A stretch of DNA of 45,184 nucleotides, taken from Nitrospiraceae bacterium. Its GTDB lineage: Bacteria; Nitrospirota; Nitrospiria; Nitrospirales; Nitrospiraceae. The DNA is taken from contig CAKKRE010000072.1 of NCBI GenBank assembly GCA_919902505.1, positions 1-45,184 on the forward strand, written 5' to 3'. The notes beneath the pieces were generated by a model, which was not told the DNA's origin, ran no database searches, and worked only from the letters and a program-made list of their open reading frames with translations. Position numbers and translations under genes: made by a program. Below, piece by piece: positions 24,551-32,518 of this stretch. The first letter of the stretch is position 1, and each line of letters begins with the position of its first letter.

Positions 24551-24994
24551 CTAGTACCGCAACATGGCCCGATGGCTCGAACGACGGGCACCGAAGAAGG
24601 CCTTGGAGAATTCTTCGACGACGGCCGGCTCATAGCCCTTGCAGCTGAAAATGTCGAGATAGGCGCTGTTGGTGTCGTTGGCGAAGTGGCCGCTGATCAA
24701 GGAGGTCTCGATCAACTGCACCATGCTGTAGCCCGCCACGCGGCCTTCTCCGAAATTCACGATCTGGCAGGCGCCATACCGCTTCATTTCGATCAGTTCG
24801 CAGAGCTGCACAACGTAGGCTTCGATTTGTTTGGCGTCGCGAATGCGTTCGGGGATGCAATCGTGGAGGTCGACGGAGGTGCAAATGCCCCAGGCTTTGC
24901 CGGGTCCGACAGAGTCCGGATGGACTGCGGAGTCAGCAACCCTGGCTGAAGATGATGAGATGTCGTCGGAGGTGGCACCTTCTGCGTTGTGCAT
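24551..24994 (-). CDS. S-adenosylmethionine decarboxylase-like (SpeD-type) protein
   Basis: A 147-residue protein with the SpeD fold pattern: AWGICTSVDLHDCIPERIRD, IEAYVVQLCELIEMKRYGAC, then IETSLISGHFANDTNSAYLD and IFSCKGYEPAVVEEFSKAFF. In active AdoMetDC the chain self-cleaves at a serine in E-S-H-L-x-I-H to form the pyruvoyl cofactor. Here the equivalent segment reads E96-T97-S98-L99-I100-S101-G102-H103, so the serine is Thr or shifted by one and the His spacing changes. The later conserved Cys is kept (C118). It may be a neofunctionalised or non-cleaving homologue. The ATG at 24994 is chosen over a longer frame to 25048 because AAAGG lies about 10 bp upstream. Confidence 0.75.
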   Translation of the reverse strand: MHNAEGATSDDISSSSARVADSAVHPDSVGPGKAWGICTSVDLHDCIPERIRDAKQIEAYVVQLCELIEMKRYGACQIVNFGEGRVAGYSMVQLIETSLISGHFANDTNSAYLDIFSCKGYEPAVVEEFSKAFFGARRSSHRAMLRY

Positions 24995-25138
24995 ATGCGA
25001 TACGACCTTTCTGTTGGGAATGGTGGGAGTGAGAACACATGGTTGCAATATACTGAACGTTTGAAACCCTGTAAATATTTATCTCCGAAATTTCTCGTGC
25101 GTCTCGCACATTGACAAACTCTCGACCCCTTAGCGAGA

Positions 25139-25327
25139 ATGCCGACCATGGCTGACACGTCGACACCCCAATCCAGTCCTTCCGCATCAACCGCCGAATT
25201 GCCGGAACGTCTCTGTACCTGGTGCAAGGTCCCCATGACCAAGCGTCTGGTCGCAGGCGGCCAGTTCATTCACTACACTTGCCCCAAGTGCGTGTTTCAG
25301 CATACCACCAAGCGCGCCCCCAAGTAG
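25139..25327 (+). CDS. Small zinc-ribbon-like protein
   Basis: A 62-residue protein, not recognised. A Ser/Thr/Pro-rich N-terminus of about 25 residues leads into one zinc-ribbon-like unit: LCTWCKVPM then HYTCPKCVFQH, with four cysteines in C-x2-C ... C-x2-C spacing and a basic end KRAPK. Such ribbons usually bind one zinc ion. The start may be the ATG at 25139 or the one three codons later (25148); neither has a strong ribosome site. It is divergent from the SpeD-like gene, sharing a 144-bp AT-richer intergenic region. Confidence 0.65.
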   Translation: MPTMADTSTPQSSPSASTAELPERLCTWCKVPMTKRLVAGGQFIHYTCPKCVFQHTTKRAPK

Positions 25328-25425
25328 CACAGACGTCACCCGTCATTCGTCACACGTCTTGGAGAGGCCCTTCACCCGGCTGAGATCTTCCTGTGCCCCT
25401 GTTGACGTATGACGATCCACCTGCC

Positions 25426-26142
25426 TCACGATGAAGAGTCGTAGTACTTCTCGCGATAGATCGGACACAGCCCCTTGGCATTGAGCCTGGCCGTCACGTC
25501 CTTGATCATCCCGCTCCCGCCACACAGATAGACCGCGAGATTCCCGACGGAGGAGATCTGCCCATCGACCAGCGCCGTCACACGCCCGTTCGCCCCCTCC
25601 CACCCTGGTTCCGGCCTGGACAGTGTCGTCACAACAGAAAAATTGGGATGGTCCGCCGCCAGAGCCGTCAGTTCCTCCTGCCAATACAGGTCCCGCTGGC
25701 TTCGGAGGCCCCAGAACAGGGTCACCGACCGCGACTCCTCGCGCTCAAATTGCGCCAGGATCATGCTGCGGAGCGGGGCGATACCGGTTCCCGTGGCGAC
25801 GAATAACAGATCTCTCGCCCCATCGTCCCGCAGATAGAAGGCCCCCGCCGGCCCCTTGAAAGAAGTTCGCTCTCCTTCCCGTAAGCCGAACAGATAACTC
25901 GATCCCGGTCCACCCTGAACGAGATTCAACACGAGCAGGATCCGGTCCCGCTGACCCGGCGGCGAAGCAATGGAATAGGGCCTGGTCACCGGTCGAGGCT
26001 GCCCTTCCTTCGGCACTTCAAATGACACGAACTGCCCGGCCTTGAACGTGATGCTGTCTGGCTCCAGGAGGCGCAATTCGATCGCGCGCACGTCGTGCGT
26101 GAGGTCCTGAATACGACTCACTTCAGCTGTGAACGTATGCAC
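25426..26142 (-). CDS. FAD-binding oxidoreductase of the ferredoxin-NADP reductase family
   Basis: A 238-residue protein. The FAD domain (residues 1-100) has the flavin motif RPYSIASPP; the pyridine-nucleotide domain has DLLFVATGTGIAPLRSMI, TLFWGLRSQRDLYW and YLCGGSGMIKDV. These are the hallmarks of the FNR superfamily; there is no [2Fe-2S] domain, so it resembles stand-alone flavin reductases or ferredoxin/flavodoxin reductases. The C-terminus ends in KYYDSSS with a tyrosine pair near the end, where FNRs place an aromatic residue over the flavin. It moves electrons between NAD(P)H and a carrier; the carrier is unknown. It is 26 bp downstream of the M50 protease gene, probably in one transcript. 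Confidence 0.88.
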   Translation of the reverse strand: MHTFTAEVSRIQDLTHDVRAIELRLLEPDSITFKAGQFVSFEVPKEGQPRPVTRPYSIASPPGQRDRILLVLNLVQGGPGSSYLFGLREGERTSFKGPAGAFYLRDDGARDLLFVATGTGIAPLRSMILAQFEREESRSVTLFWGLRSQRDLYWQEELTALAADHPNFSVVTTLSRPEPGWEGANGRVTALVDGQISSVGNLAVYLCGGSGMIKDVTARLNAKGLCPIYREKYYDSSS

Positions 26143-26168
26143 AGAGACCTGGCCGTTGGCACTGGTGA

Positions 26169-26879
26169 TCAGTTACGGGAAGGGAGCAGGAGATGCGTTT
26201 CATAACTCATGATACCAAGAAACGCCGCCAGACCGAGGTAGTACAGACCGTAGCTGACCCTGGTCGAGAGCGGCACGTCGTAGTACCGTTCCGGCAGGCC
26301 GTGAGGACCGCCCCGGAAGGTCGACATCACGTGAGGGATGGCCATGATGGCAATCAACAGCAGCATGGGGCTCCGATTGATGATGAAGAGTCCGACCAGG
26401 ATCGGCACGCCCAGCCACCAGACTTTCGGCGAGATGATGGCTGTGATCCGCCCTCCGTCCAACGGTGAGAGGGGAATGAGGTTGAACAGATTGATCATGA
26501 ACCCGGCATAGGCCAGGGCCAGCAGCAATTGACTATGCGTATATTCCGCCGCGTAATAGCAGGCCATCGCGGAAAAAGTCCCGGCCACGGGACCGGCGAT
26601 GCCGACATACGCCTCGGTTTCCACATCCATCGGCTGTTCTTTGAGCTGAATCCAGGCCCCGACAAAAGGGATGAAAGTCGGTGCTCCGACGTTGAGATGG
26701 CGCTGCTTGGCGGCAGCGTAATGTCCCAGCTCGTGGAACAGAATCAGCAGCACGAACCCCACGGCATACCACCAGCCGAAGATGAAACTATACACCACCA
26801 TCGACAGCAGCATCGTGCCGCCAGTGAGCGCAATCTTGCCCAGCTTGAGGCCACCGAGGAGCAGGAGGAGAATTTTCAC
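26169..26879 (-). CDS. Site-2 protease family (M50) membrane metalloprotease
   Basis: A 236-residue polytopic membrane protein. The zinc motif HELGH (H49, E50, H53) lies in a hydrophobic segment (FVLLILFHELGHYAAAKQ), and the third ligand is in NLIPLSPLDGGRI (D141). The rest is about six helices. This arrangement is that of group III site-2 proteases, which cut within the membrane to release signalling fragments or clear signal peptides; no PDZ or CBS domain is attached. Its start overlaps the stop of the DUF2167 gene by ATGA (26876-26879), so the two are coupled. The target is unknown; the adjacent membrane protein is an obvious candidate partner, as inference only. Confidence 0.9.
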   Translation of the reverse strand: MKILLLLLGGLKLGKIALTGGTMLLSMVVYSFIFGWWYAVGFVLLILFHELGHYAAAKQRHLNVGAPTFIPFVGAWIQLKEQPMDVETEAYVGIAGPVAGTFSAMACYYAAEYTHSQLLLALAYAGFMINLFNLIPLSPLDGGRITAIISPKVWWLGVPILVGLFIINRSPMLLLIAIMAIPHVMSTFRGGPHGLPERYYDVPLSTRVSYGLYYLGLAAFLGIMSYETHLLLPSRN

Positions 26880-27769
26880 GACGACAACCCTCCGCCCCCG
26901 CCCGCCTGCTCCGGCTTGGGTTTCTTATTGAAATACTTGGCGGCCAATCCGCCGAGCGCAATAACCAGCAACATCAACAGCTTCTTTCCCGCGATCACCA
27001 ACGGAATGATGAACGCCCAGAGCTTGGCCAACAGGCCGGACTTAATCGCTGCGCCGGCGATGAGCGCCGACAGGCCGACCGCGGCCACCTTGTCCGTGGC
27101 GCTGTTGAAGTCGCTATACCGCTTCCCTTCGACGAACTCCACCTTCGACAGGAGCAGATTCACATGGGGCTTCAGTGTGGGCAGATCTTCCAACGACCCC
27201 ACCATGTTCATGCTGAGGTAGCCCTGCCGCCCCAGTGCCAGGGTGTTGTAATTGACCCCGACGGTTTCCCGTTCCTGCGCCGAGATGGCCCAGACTACCT
27301 TGTTCGCCGCTTTGTCGTAATGCGGCGTTTCTTCCCAGCCACGAATGACCAGGGGCGGAAAGCCCTGGGCCTGCCGGGTTTTATTATCCTCGTCCGTCCC
27401 CTCCTTGATGGAGGTCATCAGCGCATCGGCGTCCCAATTGGCCGCCTCATCGTCTTTGACGTAGCCTGCGTCGATATACCGGACCACCATGAACCATTCC
27501 TGCTTCTCGGTTGCGGAGGTGACGAGTCCCAGTTCGGAGCCCGACGGGAAATTGCCCATCTGTTTGAGTAAACGTTGGGTCTCCTGCGCCCCGAGAAAGC
27601 GATAACCCTCAGGCAGCTTGAGGACCGCCTGCTCGCCCAGCTTGGCCTCACCAGGCCCGACTTGCCATACAAGCGCCTGCGGCGGCGGCTCATCCGCGAT
27701 GACGGGCAGCGCACAAGCAGCCAATACCAGAACAACCACCGCCATGAGCCCAACCTGACGCCATCCCAT
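26876..27769 (-). CDS. DUF2167 membrane protein
   Basis: A protein of 297 residues with an N-terminal signal peptide (LMAVVVLVLAACALPVIA). The mature part, GEAKLGEQAVLKLPEGYRFL, EWFMVVRYIDAGYVKDDEA, NWDADALMTSIKEGT, GWEETPHYDKAANKVVWAIS and the late membrane helix pair (LLAKLWAFIIPLVIAGKKLL, LLVIALGGLAAKYF), matches the DUF2167 family of unknown function. The ATG at 27769 is preferred to a start nine codons upstream because AAGGAGA stands 8 bp before it. It overlaps the M50 protease gene by 4 bp; this DUF2167 and protease pairing suggests a shared membrane stress role, as inference. Confidence 0.85.
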   Translation of the reverse strand: MGWRQVGLMAVVVLVLAACALPVIADEPPPQALVWQVGPGEAKLGEQAVLKLPEGYRFLGAQETQRLLKQMGNFPSGSELGLVTSATEKQEWFMVVRYIDAGYVKDDEAANWDADALMTSIKEGTDEDNKTRQAQGFPPLVIRGWEETPHYDKAANKVVWAISAQERETVGVNYNTLALGRQGYLSMNMVGSLEDLPTLKPHVNLLLSKVEFVEGKRYSDFNSATDKVAAVGLSALIAGAAIKSGLLAKLWAFIIPLVIAGKKLLMLLVIALGGLAAKYFNKKPKPEQAGGGGGLSS

Positions 27770-27903
27770 AACTAAATCTCCTTGTGCCTGAATCACCCCG
27801 CCTGCGAAAAACGAGGCAGCAACATTGCCCTTACTTTTCGACGCCTGGAGAAAACCCCGGAAAACCCGGGAGGACCCGACTCAGATTCGGAATCGTGTCC
27901 CGA

Positions 27904-28149
27904 TCAACTTGTCGTATTCTCCGTGTGTCCCAATCCAAAACAGTTGATGCCGTCGGAAATGTCGAACCCCAGTGCCCGATAGTGATTACCAACTCGTGCT
28001 GACCAGAGCGTACCTATGCGCTTGAGATGAAGTGACGGATGGCGGGAATTCGACTGAAGCAGTTGGAAGTTCTTGTCGGCCAGCGAACGGATATCCTCCG
28101 GAAGCGCCTGATACGCAATCCAGAATCGTGAGGTCGCAGTATGCCTCAC
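27904..28149 (-). CDS. RelE/ParE-superfamily toxin-like protein
   Basis: An 81-residue protein: FWIAYQALPEDIRSLADKNF, QLLQSNSRHPSLHLKRIG, LWSARVGNHYRALGFDISDG and INCFGLGHTENT. The R-V-G-x-x-Y-R-A-L and HPSLHLKRI pieces are those of HigB/RelE-like toxins in the ParE superfamily. It starts with GTG at 28149, overlapping the stop of the upstream gene as GTGA, the tight coupling of a toxin-antitoxin operon in which the antitoxin comes first. Its target (mRNA or gyrase) is not decided by sequence. The 1-kb region here is lower in GC than its neighbours. Confidence 0.82.
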   Translation of the reverse strand: MRHTATSRFWIAYQALPEDIRSLADKNFQLLQSNSRHPSLHLKRIGTLWSARVGNHYRALGFDISDGINCFGLGHTENTTS

Positions 28150-28346
28150 AGGGGACGGGTCTTCCCCTGCTCGTACTCGGTACGGGCCTCAGCCAACAGG
28201 CTATCGAGCTTCCCTGCCTTAAGATCGGATGCAATCTGCTCATCCCACACACGGACATCAAACTCAAGAAACCACGCCCGGAACTGAGCCAGATCCTTGG
28301 GGGAAAGATTCGAGACCGTCTGCTCAAGCTGCTCTATCTCACTCAT
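28146..28346 (-). CDS. Antitoxin partner of the RelE/ParE-like toxin
   Basis: A 66-residue acidic helical protein (MSEIEQLEQTVSNLSPKDLA, WFLEFDVRVWDEQIASDLKA, GKLDSLLAEARTEYEQGKTR). This is a widespread small antitoxin type always found before a ParE/RelE-like gene, with a Phd/RelB-like role of neutralising the toxin and repressing the operon. The ATG at 28346 is chosen because GGGAGG lies 6 bp upstream; a longer frame to 28391 has no ribosome site. It overlaps the toxin start by 4 bp. Confidence 0.82.
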   Translation of the reverse strand: MSEIEQLEQTVSNLSPKDLAQFRAWFLEFDVRVWDEQIASDLKAGKLDSLLAEARTEYEQGKTRPL

Positions 28347-28531
28347 GCAGCCCTCCCTGACGTGATTAAATTTTACACCAACTAGTGACACTTGTCCTTT
28401 GTTTCCTGATGAGTCACGACGATGACGAGATCCTCACTGTAAGTCTGGCTGACCACACAGGTACGGCTGGAGTGGTAAGAGGGGTACCTGTCTCAAAATG
28501 GTAGGGCGATCTAAGGAGTAGCATTTCGCTG

Positions 28532-28783
28532 TTATTTCACTTCACGAAGAACGCGAACCCCGAGGCACAAGAACACCAGAGCTACGCCTCCCAAGAGAAG
28601 ACACAAGACTTCGGCAATGACCGGTTGCCTACAACGAACATCGTCATGAAAGAACGTATACCGACAATCGCACGTTATGCAGTTCAAGCTAGCAGAGGAG
28701 TACATCCATAACAAACTCCAAATTGCCCCCAAGAAGCATATCGCCGAGAACCCGAGCCAGATGATTCCAGTCTTTTTCGCCAT
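28532..28783 (-). CDS. Small hypothetical membrane protein
   Basis: An 83-residue protein with two hydrophobic helices (IIWLGFSAICFLGAIWSLLW and VLCLLLGGVALVFLCLGVRV) joined by a short loop rich in cysteine (NCITCDC ... DDVRCRQP). It is not recognised. GGAAGGG directly before the ATG supports translation. It lies in a low-GC stretch with the TA pair, so it may be an accessory gene. The four loop cysteines could form disulfides or bind a metal. Confidence 0.55.
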   Translation of the reverse strand: MAKKTGIIWLGFSAICFLGAIWSLLWMYSSASLNCITCDCRYTFFHDDVRCRQPVIAEVLCLLLGGVALVFLCLGVRVLREVK

Positions 28784-28850
28784 CCCTTCCTAACGGGCAA
28801 CGTACGAACTTCGGACGAGTAGGCCCGTACGTATAAGATAAGCAACCAGT

Positions 28851-29270
28851 TCACCTTCTTGGTCTCGCCGTTGGTGACGATGAATATTCATGCATTTCCC
28901 TCACCCACAACTCGACCACCAGCACCGCATCTGGAGGAATGAGGCCGGGAACTCCTTCCTCCCGGTAGGCCAGGTGTGGACTGATGCGAACCTTCCGGTA
29001 ACCGCCGACTTTCATCCCGATCAGCGCCTGCTCGATGCCGGCAATGACCTGACGACGTCCGAGTACGATCGAATGGTCGATCAAGGTCGCACCGCCCTCC
29101 ATCCGCACCATCTCAGACGGCAGGTGCGCCGCCTGTCGCTCGTTCAGCGGCACCTCGTCGCCGCGATTCAAGAATAGGCGCATGTTATAGACGACCCGAT
29201 CGCCTTTTTGCGCGACCCGGCCTGTGCCTTCCCGCTCGTCCAGCAGCTCCAATCCCTTGATCGGCCTCAT
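28851..29270 (-). CDS. FKBP-type peptidyl-prolyl cis-trans isomerase
   Basis: A 139-residue single FKBP domain: GLELLDEREGTGRVAQKGDR, VVYNMRLFLNRGDEV, then VIAGIEQALIGMKVGGYRKV, RISPHLAYREEGVPGLIPPD and AVLVVELWV. The G-M-x-x-G-G-x-R-x-(V/I)-x-I-(S/P)-P-x-L-A-Y core is diagnostic. No signal peptide is visible, so it is likely cytoplasmic. The insert between the first strands (VPLNERQAAHLPSEMVRMEG) is longer than in classic FKBP12. The gene follows the DUF5924/DUF2914 gene by 18 bp on the same strand, so the two are probably co-transcribed. Folding help for that membrane protein is only a guess. Confidence 0.88.
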   Translation of the reverse strand: MRPIKGLELLDEREGTGRVAQKGDRVVYNMRLFLNRGDEVPLNERQAAHLPSEMVRMEGGATLIDHSIVLGRRQVIAGIEQALIGMKVGGYRKVRISPHLAYREEGVPGLIPPDAVLVVELWVREMHEYSSSPTARPRR

Positions 29271-29288
29271 GACGCCCCCAACCGCCGG

Positions 29289-30398
29289 TCAGTACACAAT
29301 CGTCGTCAGCGACCGCGATGCATCGTCCCGTTTCTCCACATGCACCGGCACCCGGCCGATCACGCGCCCGTCTTCGGTTTCCACGTCCACGCGCCAGTCG
29401 CCGACATCCAACCCTTGCTTAAACGTATAGGCGCGATACCCACCTTCACGCCCTCCGGAAATTTTGAGGGGTATCGTGTCGGCATGGCTGAAGGGCTGAC
29501 TGGTATCGCTGCGATAGTACCAGTGGTGATAGACCGTGGTCTTCAGCGTCACCGGTGCAAACACCGCGGTGAAGCAATAGATCGGTTCGTCGGCGGCCAC
29601 GGTCGTATTCGATCGCTGCCACACATGAAACCACCGTTTTTCGTAGGACAGTTCGAAATGGTCGCCGGATCGCTTGATCTCGTGATACATCCCCCCGAAC
29701 TTCATCGAGAGCGGCACAGGCGGAATCCAGTTCAGAAAGTAGAACCCGACCAACAGGCCGATCAGCGCCAGCGCGGGCGCGCCGGCCAGCAGCGCCTCAC
29801 GGTTGGTACGGGCCGGGTTTCGCCGATAGATCAGGTGCACGACGCGCAGCACGACCAGCACCGTGAGTGCGGCCCCGGCAAGAAAAATGGCTTGGTTCAT
29901 CAAGCCGGTCATGACGGGCAGGAAAAACGTGAAGAATCCGAAGCAGACCAGGGCATAGAGGCCAACCAGCAACTGCACGTTCGAGAGCCGGTCGCGTAGG
30001 AATTCGTTGGCAACCAGAAATCCAACCAGCAGGCAGAAAAAGACCGCGGTCCCGGTAAAGGTCGCGCTCTTGGAATAGAAAATCGTGTAGGCGCTGAAGA
30101 GGCCGCCCAGCAGGAATTGAATGGCCATCGGCGCATAGGGCTTGGCCTGCACGATCCATCTCATAAGCCGAGGCGCATCCGGCGGGAGATCCTCGACCGT
30201 CGCCTCGTTCGTGCCCAACCGGCCGGTCAGCACAATGAGAAAGCCCAACAGGGCAAGATAGAGCAGCAGCAACAGATTGTCCTGCAACCGGTCGATACGG
30301 GTCAGCGTCACCGTGTCGTACGTCACGCCGCTAAAGAAAAACAGCGGCGGAAGGTAGGGCTTCCCCAACACCGATTGAAACCGTTGCATCGAGACCAT
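29289..30398 (-). CDS. DUF5924/DUF2914 membrane protein
   Basis: A 369-residue protein. About nine hydrophobic segments fill residues 35-230 (for example LLLLLYLALLGFLIVLTGRL and LFSAYTIFYSKSATFTGTAV). A C-terminal soluble domain follows, with FTAVFAPVTLKTTVYHHWYY, then FKQGLDVGDWRVDVETEDGR and VIGRVPVHV. The C-terminal part is DUF2914; the membrane part fits the DUF5924 type that is fused to it in other bacteria. DUF2914 domains look like periplasmic beta-sandwich modules. The function is unknown. It precedes the FKBP gene by 18 bp. Hairpin element B and the unknown gene at 30592 lie upstream. Confidence 0.8.
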   Translation of the reverse strand: MVSMQRFQSVLGKPYLPPLFFFSGVTYDTVTLTRIDRLQDNLLLLLYLALLGFLIVLTGRLGTNEATVEDLPPDAPRLMRWIVQAKPYAPMAIQFLLGGLFSAYTIFYSKSATFTGTAVFFCLLVGFLVANEFLRDRLSNVQLLVGLYALVCFGFFTFFLPVMTGLMNQAIFLAGAALTVLVVLRVVHLIYRRNPARTNREALLAGAPALALIGLLVGFYFLNWIPPVPLSMKFGGMYHEIKRSGDHFELSYEKRWFHVWQRSNTTVAADEPIYCFTAVFAPVTLKTTVYHHWYYRSDTSQPFSHADTIPLKISGGREGGYRAYTFKQGLDVGDWRVDVETEDGRVIGRVPVHVEKRDDASRSLTTIVY

Positions 30399-30466
30399 GG
30401 GCTAGATTTCAGGAGAAGCGGACGATTGTCAAACGAAGAGAGGAATCAGGCTAGATAATTTCACCC

Positions 30467-30587
30467 GGCGGCTCAAAATGATCATCCAGCAAGGCCGCAG
30501 GAAGCGAGGAACCCGAGGCGTACATGCCCTTGTACGTTGAGGGTCCGTAGCGACCGAGAACGAAGCTGGGGATCATTTTCAGCCGCC
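30467..30587. repeat. Core hairpin element, copy B
   Basis: A 121-bp element with inverted ends GGCGGCT(C/G)AAAATGATC (30467-30483 and the complement at 30571-30587, one mismatch). It contains the core AAGGCCGCAGG, GAGGCGTACA, TGTACGTTGAGG, CGAGAACGAAGC with top stem GTACA/TGTAC. It sits 4 bp past the stop codon of the gene at 30592. Confidence 0.85.
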
Positions 30588-30591
30588 GCAG

Positions 30592-31653
30592 CTAAAGAAA
30601 GGGGGGAAGCGGCGCATACGTGACATCATACCCCAGCAGACGTTCCAACCACGCAGTCATATGTTCTTCAGGCAAGGGCGCACGATTCAAGCGGGCCTCC
30701 AGTTGAAAGCCTCCGGCTGTGCCGACAATCCCGATAATGGCCGACGCATCGTCCCCTTCCGGCATCAACTCCTGTGTTTGAAATTCGCACAGCGTGCTAT
30801 AGAGGCGGCCCTGCGGCTCGATCGTGGCGAGCACTTCCGGCAATTCGCCCAGCGCGCAATGCACGGAACAGCGATACACCGAACGGGCGCCTGGTTGTAC
30901 CGCCGCAAATGCGTCCAGCGCCGGCTCCGAAAAGCCCGTCAGGTAGGCGCGCACACCGGCCGGTTGTGGCGCGAAGGTGGCCGCCAACCGGCTTGCCGGC
31001 ACGAGAAACTCGTAGGCATCTAAGGAGTTGTATTCGAACTGACAGGGGCCGAAGGCATCCGGCCAGGAACAGAAAAACGGCGTTGCCGGATCCGCCGGCC
31101 TCAACACCAGGGCACCCTTCTCCACGGAGGTTTCCACCGGCAGGTCCAACGTCCCGATGGCGTCGAGAAAGATCGCCCGCCGCTCATCGATCCATTCAAC
31201 CCGCCGCGCGTCCTCACGCGTTTCCCCGGGCGTCACCACCTCTTGGGTATGCAGGCGCACGCGGATAAAGGCATGGTTGTGACGAAAGCCGAACCAGAAC
31301 ATGCAGGTGGGATGATGAAATCTGAGCCCCGGTTTCGTGCGCCAGGGATGGCTGATGGAACAGTAGGTACCGACGTCCTGAAACCGCTGATAAACCGTGT
31401 GGTAGCCACCGGCGAGCAGAAAGAAATCGCCTTGCCAGGCCTCGCGGAGGTGCAGAAGCGTGACGTCCTCCGTCGCCCAGTGATCGAGTTGATCGAATGC
31501 ATCAGGGGAATCGACCGCCCAATCCTCCACGTAGCAAATCACATCCTTGGCGGGATGCGCGGGCTTCAGTCCCAAAGTCGCCAGCCGCTCGCCGACCGCC
31601 AGTACCTCGCGAAAGGTCAATCGGCCAGGGGTCTCCCACCGCCGTTCACGCAC
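30592..31653 (-). CDS. Hypothetical protein, 353 residues
   Basis: Not recognised. It has no signal peptide and no long hydrophobic segment, so it is probably cytoplasmic. Its composition is rich in aromatic and histidine residues (FRHNHAFIRVRLHTQEVV, HPWRTKPGLRFHHPTCMFWF, CSWPDAFGPCQFEYN), and it ends LLGYDVTYAPLPPFL. The GTG at 31653 is chosen as start because GGAGGG lies 5 bp upstream; the frame is open five codons further. It is 45 bp downstream of the lipoprotein gene on the same strand and probably in the same transcript. Confidence 0.7.
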   Translation of the reverse strand: MRERRWETPGRLTFREVLAVGERLATLGLKPAHPAKDVICYVEDWAVDSPDAFDQLDHWATEDVTLLHLREAWQGDFFLLAGGYHTVYQRFQDVGTYCSISHPWRTKPGLRFHHPTCMFWFGFRHNHAFIRVRLHTQEVVTPGETREDARRVEWIDERRAIFLDAIGTLDLPVETSVEKGALVLRPADPATPFFCSWPDAFGPCQFEYNSLDAYEFLVPASRLAATFAPQPAGVRAYLTGFSEPALDAFAAVQPGARSVYRCSVHCALGELPEVLATIEPQGRLYSTLCEFQTQELMPEGDDASAIIGIVGTAGGFQLEARLNRAPLPEEHMTAWLERLLGYDVTYAPLPPFL

Positions 31654-31698
31654 AACCACCCTCCGCACTCGCCACGCGACGGCCGAAACCGGACCGCT

Positions 31699-32349
31699 TC
31701 ATTTGGCCGACTTCAGCGTGCGGCCCTCGATTTTGGTATCGGTGATAAACCGCTCAATCCCGTCTTGCAGGAGGCCGGACATGACGGTTTCGACATCTTC
31801 GCTGGTGAACCAGAACACCAGCTTGGTCTGTTCGCCCTGAATGTTGCGCACGGTGCTGCTGTCGTCCGCGAGGTTCTTGGCCTTGACGACCAGACGACTC
31901 TCACCGGTCAATTTGGTATTGAAGACCCGGCTCTTCGCGTTCGTCGAGAAGTCACGGATTTCTCCCCCGATCACGATATCCGCGCCTGACACTCCGACGC
32001 CCGCCTGTACGACGCGCGCGTCCCAACCGCGGCGGTTCCATCCCCGCTGGCGCAGCGTTTCGGCCAGCGCCTCGGCAATCGTCACTCCCGGCGCGCCTCC
32101 GTTGACGTTGAAATTCGTGACCCCACCGCCCAAATGGGTACGTTGGCCGATCTTCGACCGGTCGGTTCGCAAATCTTCAAACGGTTCGATCACAATCTTC
32201 AACGGCTCAGTCTGGCTGCTCTGCGCGAACGGCTGTTGCGTCTGAAGATTCAGCGAGACCATTTCTCCCGTGCCGGCACAGCCCAGCAGCAACGCCAGGC
32301 CCACTGCGACACAACACTGACCCACCATGCGACATCCCTGTGCAATCAC
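31699..32349 (-). CDS. Hypothetical lipoprotein
   Basis: About 216 residues with a lipoprotein signal (CCVAVGLALLLGCAG; lipobox LLGC). The mature part, QTEPLKIVIEPFEDLRTDRS, GAPGVTIAEALAETLRQRGW, SGADIVIGGEIRDFSTNAKS, GESRLVVKAKNLADDSSTVR and FITDTKIEGRTL, follows the pattern of YajG-type or CsgG-like outer-membrane-associated lipoproteins that begin with a V/I-x-P-F-x-D-x-R strand. I assign no family with confidence. The GTG at 32349 is chosen because AGGGAGG stands 5 bp before it; the ATG seven codons later is the alternative. Confidence 0.75.
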   Translation of the reverse strand: MIAQGCRMVGQCCVAVGLALLLGCAGTGEMVSLNLQTQQPFAQSSQTEPLKIVIEPFEDLRTDRSKIGQRTHLGGGVTNFNVNGGAPGVTIAEALAETLRQRGWNRRGWDARVVQAGVGVSGADIVIGGEIRDFSTNAKSRVFNTKLTGESRLVVKAKNLADDSSTVRNIQGEQTKLVFWFTSEDVETVMSGLLQDGIERFITDTKIEGRTLKSAK

Positions 32350-32518
32350 ACATGCCTCCCTGTCAGTAAGTGACGTTCCCCAAAGACGCGCACAGTCTAC
32401 CCAACTCCCAGCCGGATGACAAACGGGAAGGAGGCCTGGAAGAAACGCGTCGGCGCGGCGCGCTGAATGCCGATGACGGAGAACACGCACGGCTGGAACA
32501 AGTCGAATGCAGGGCCGA

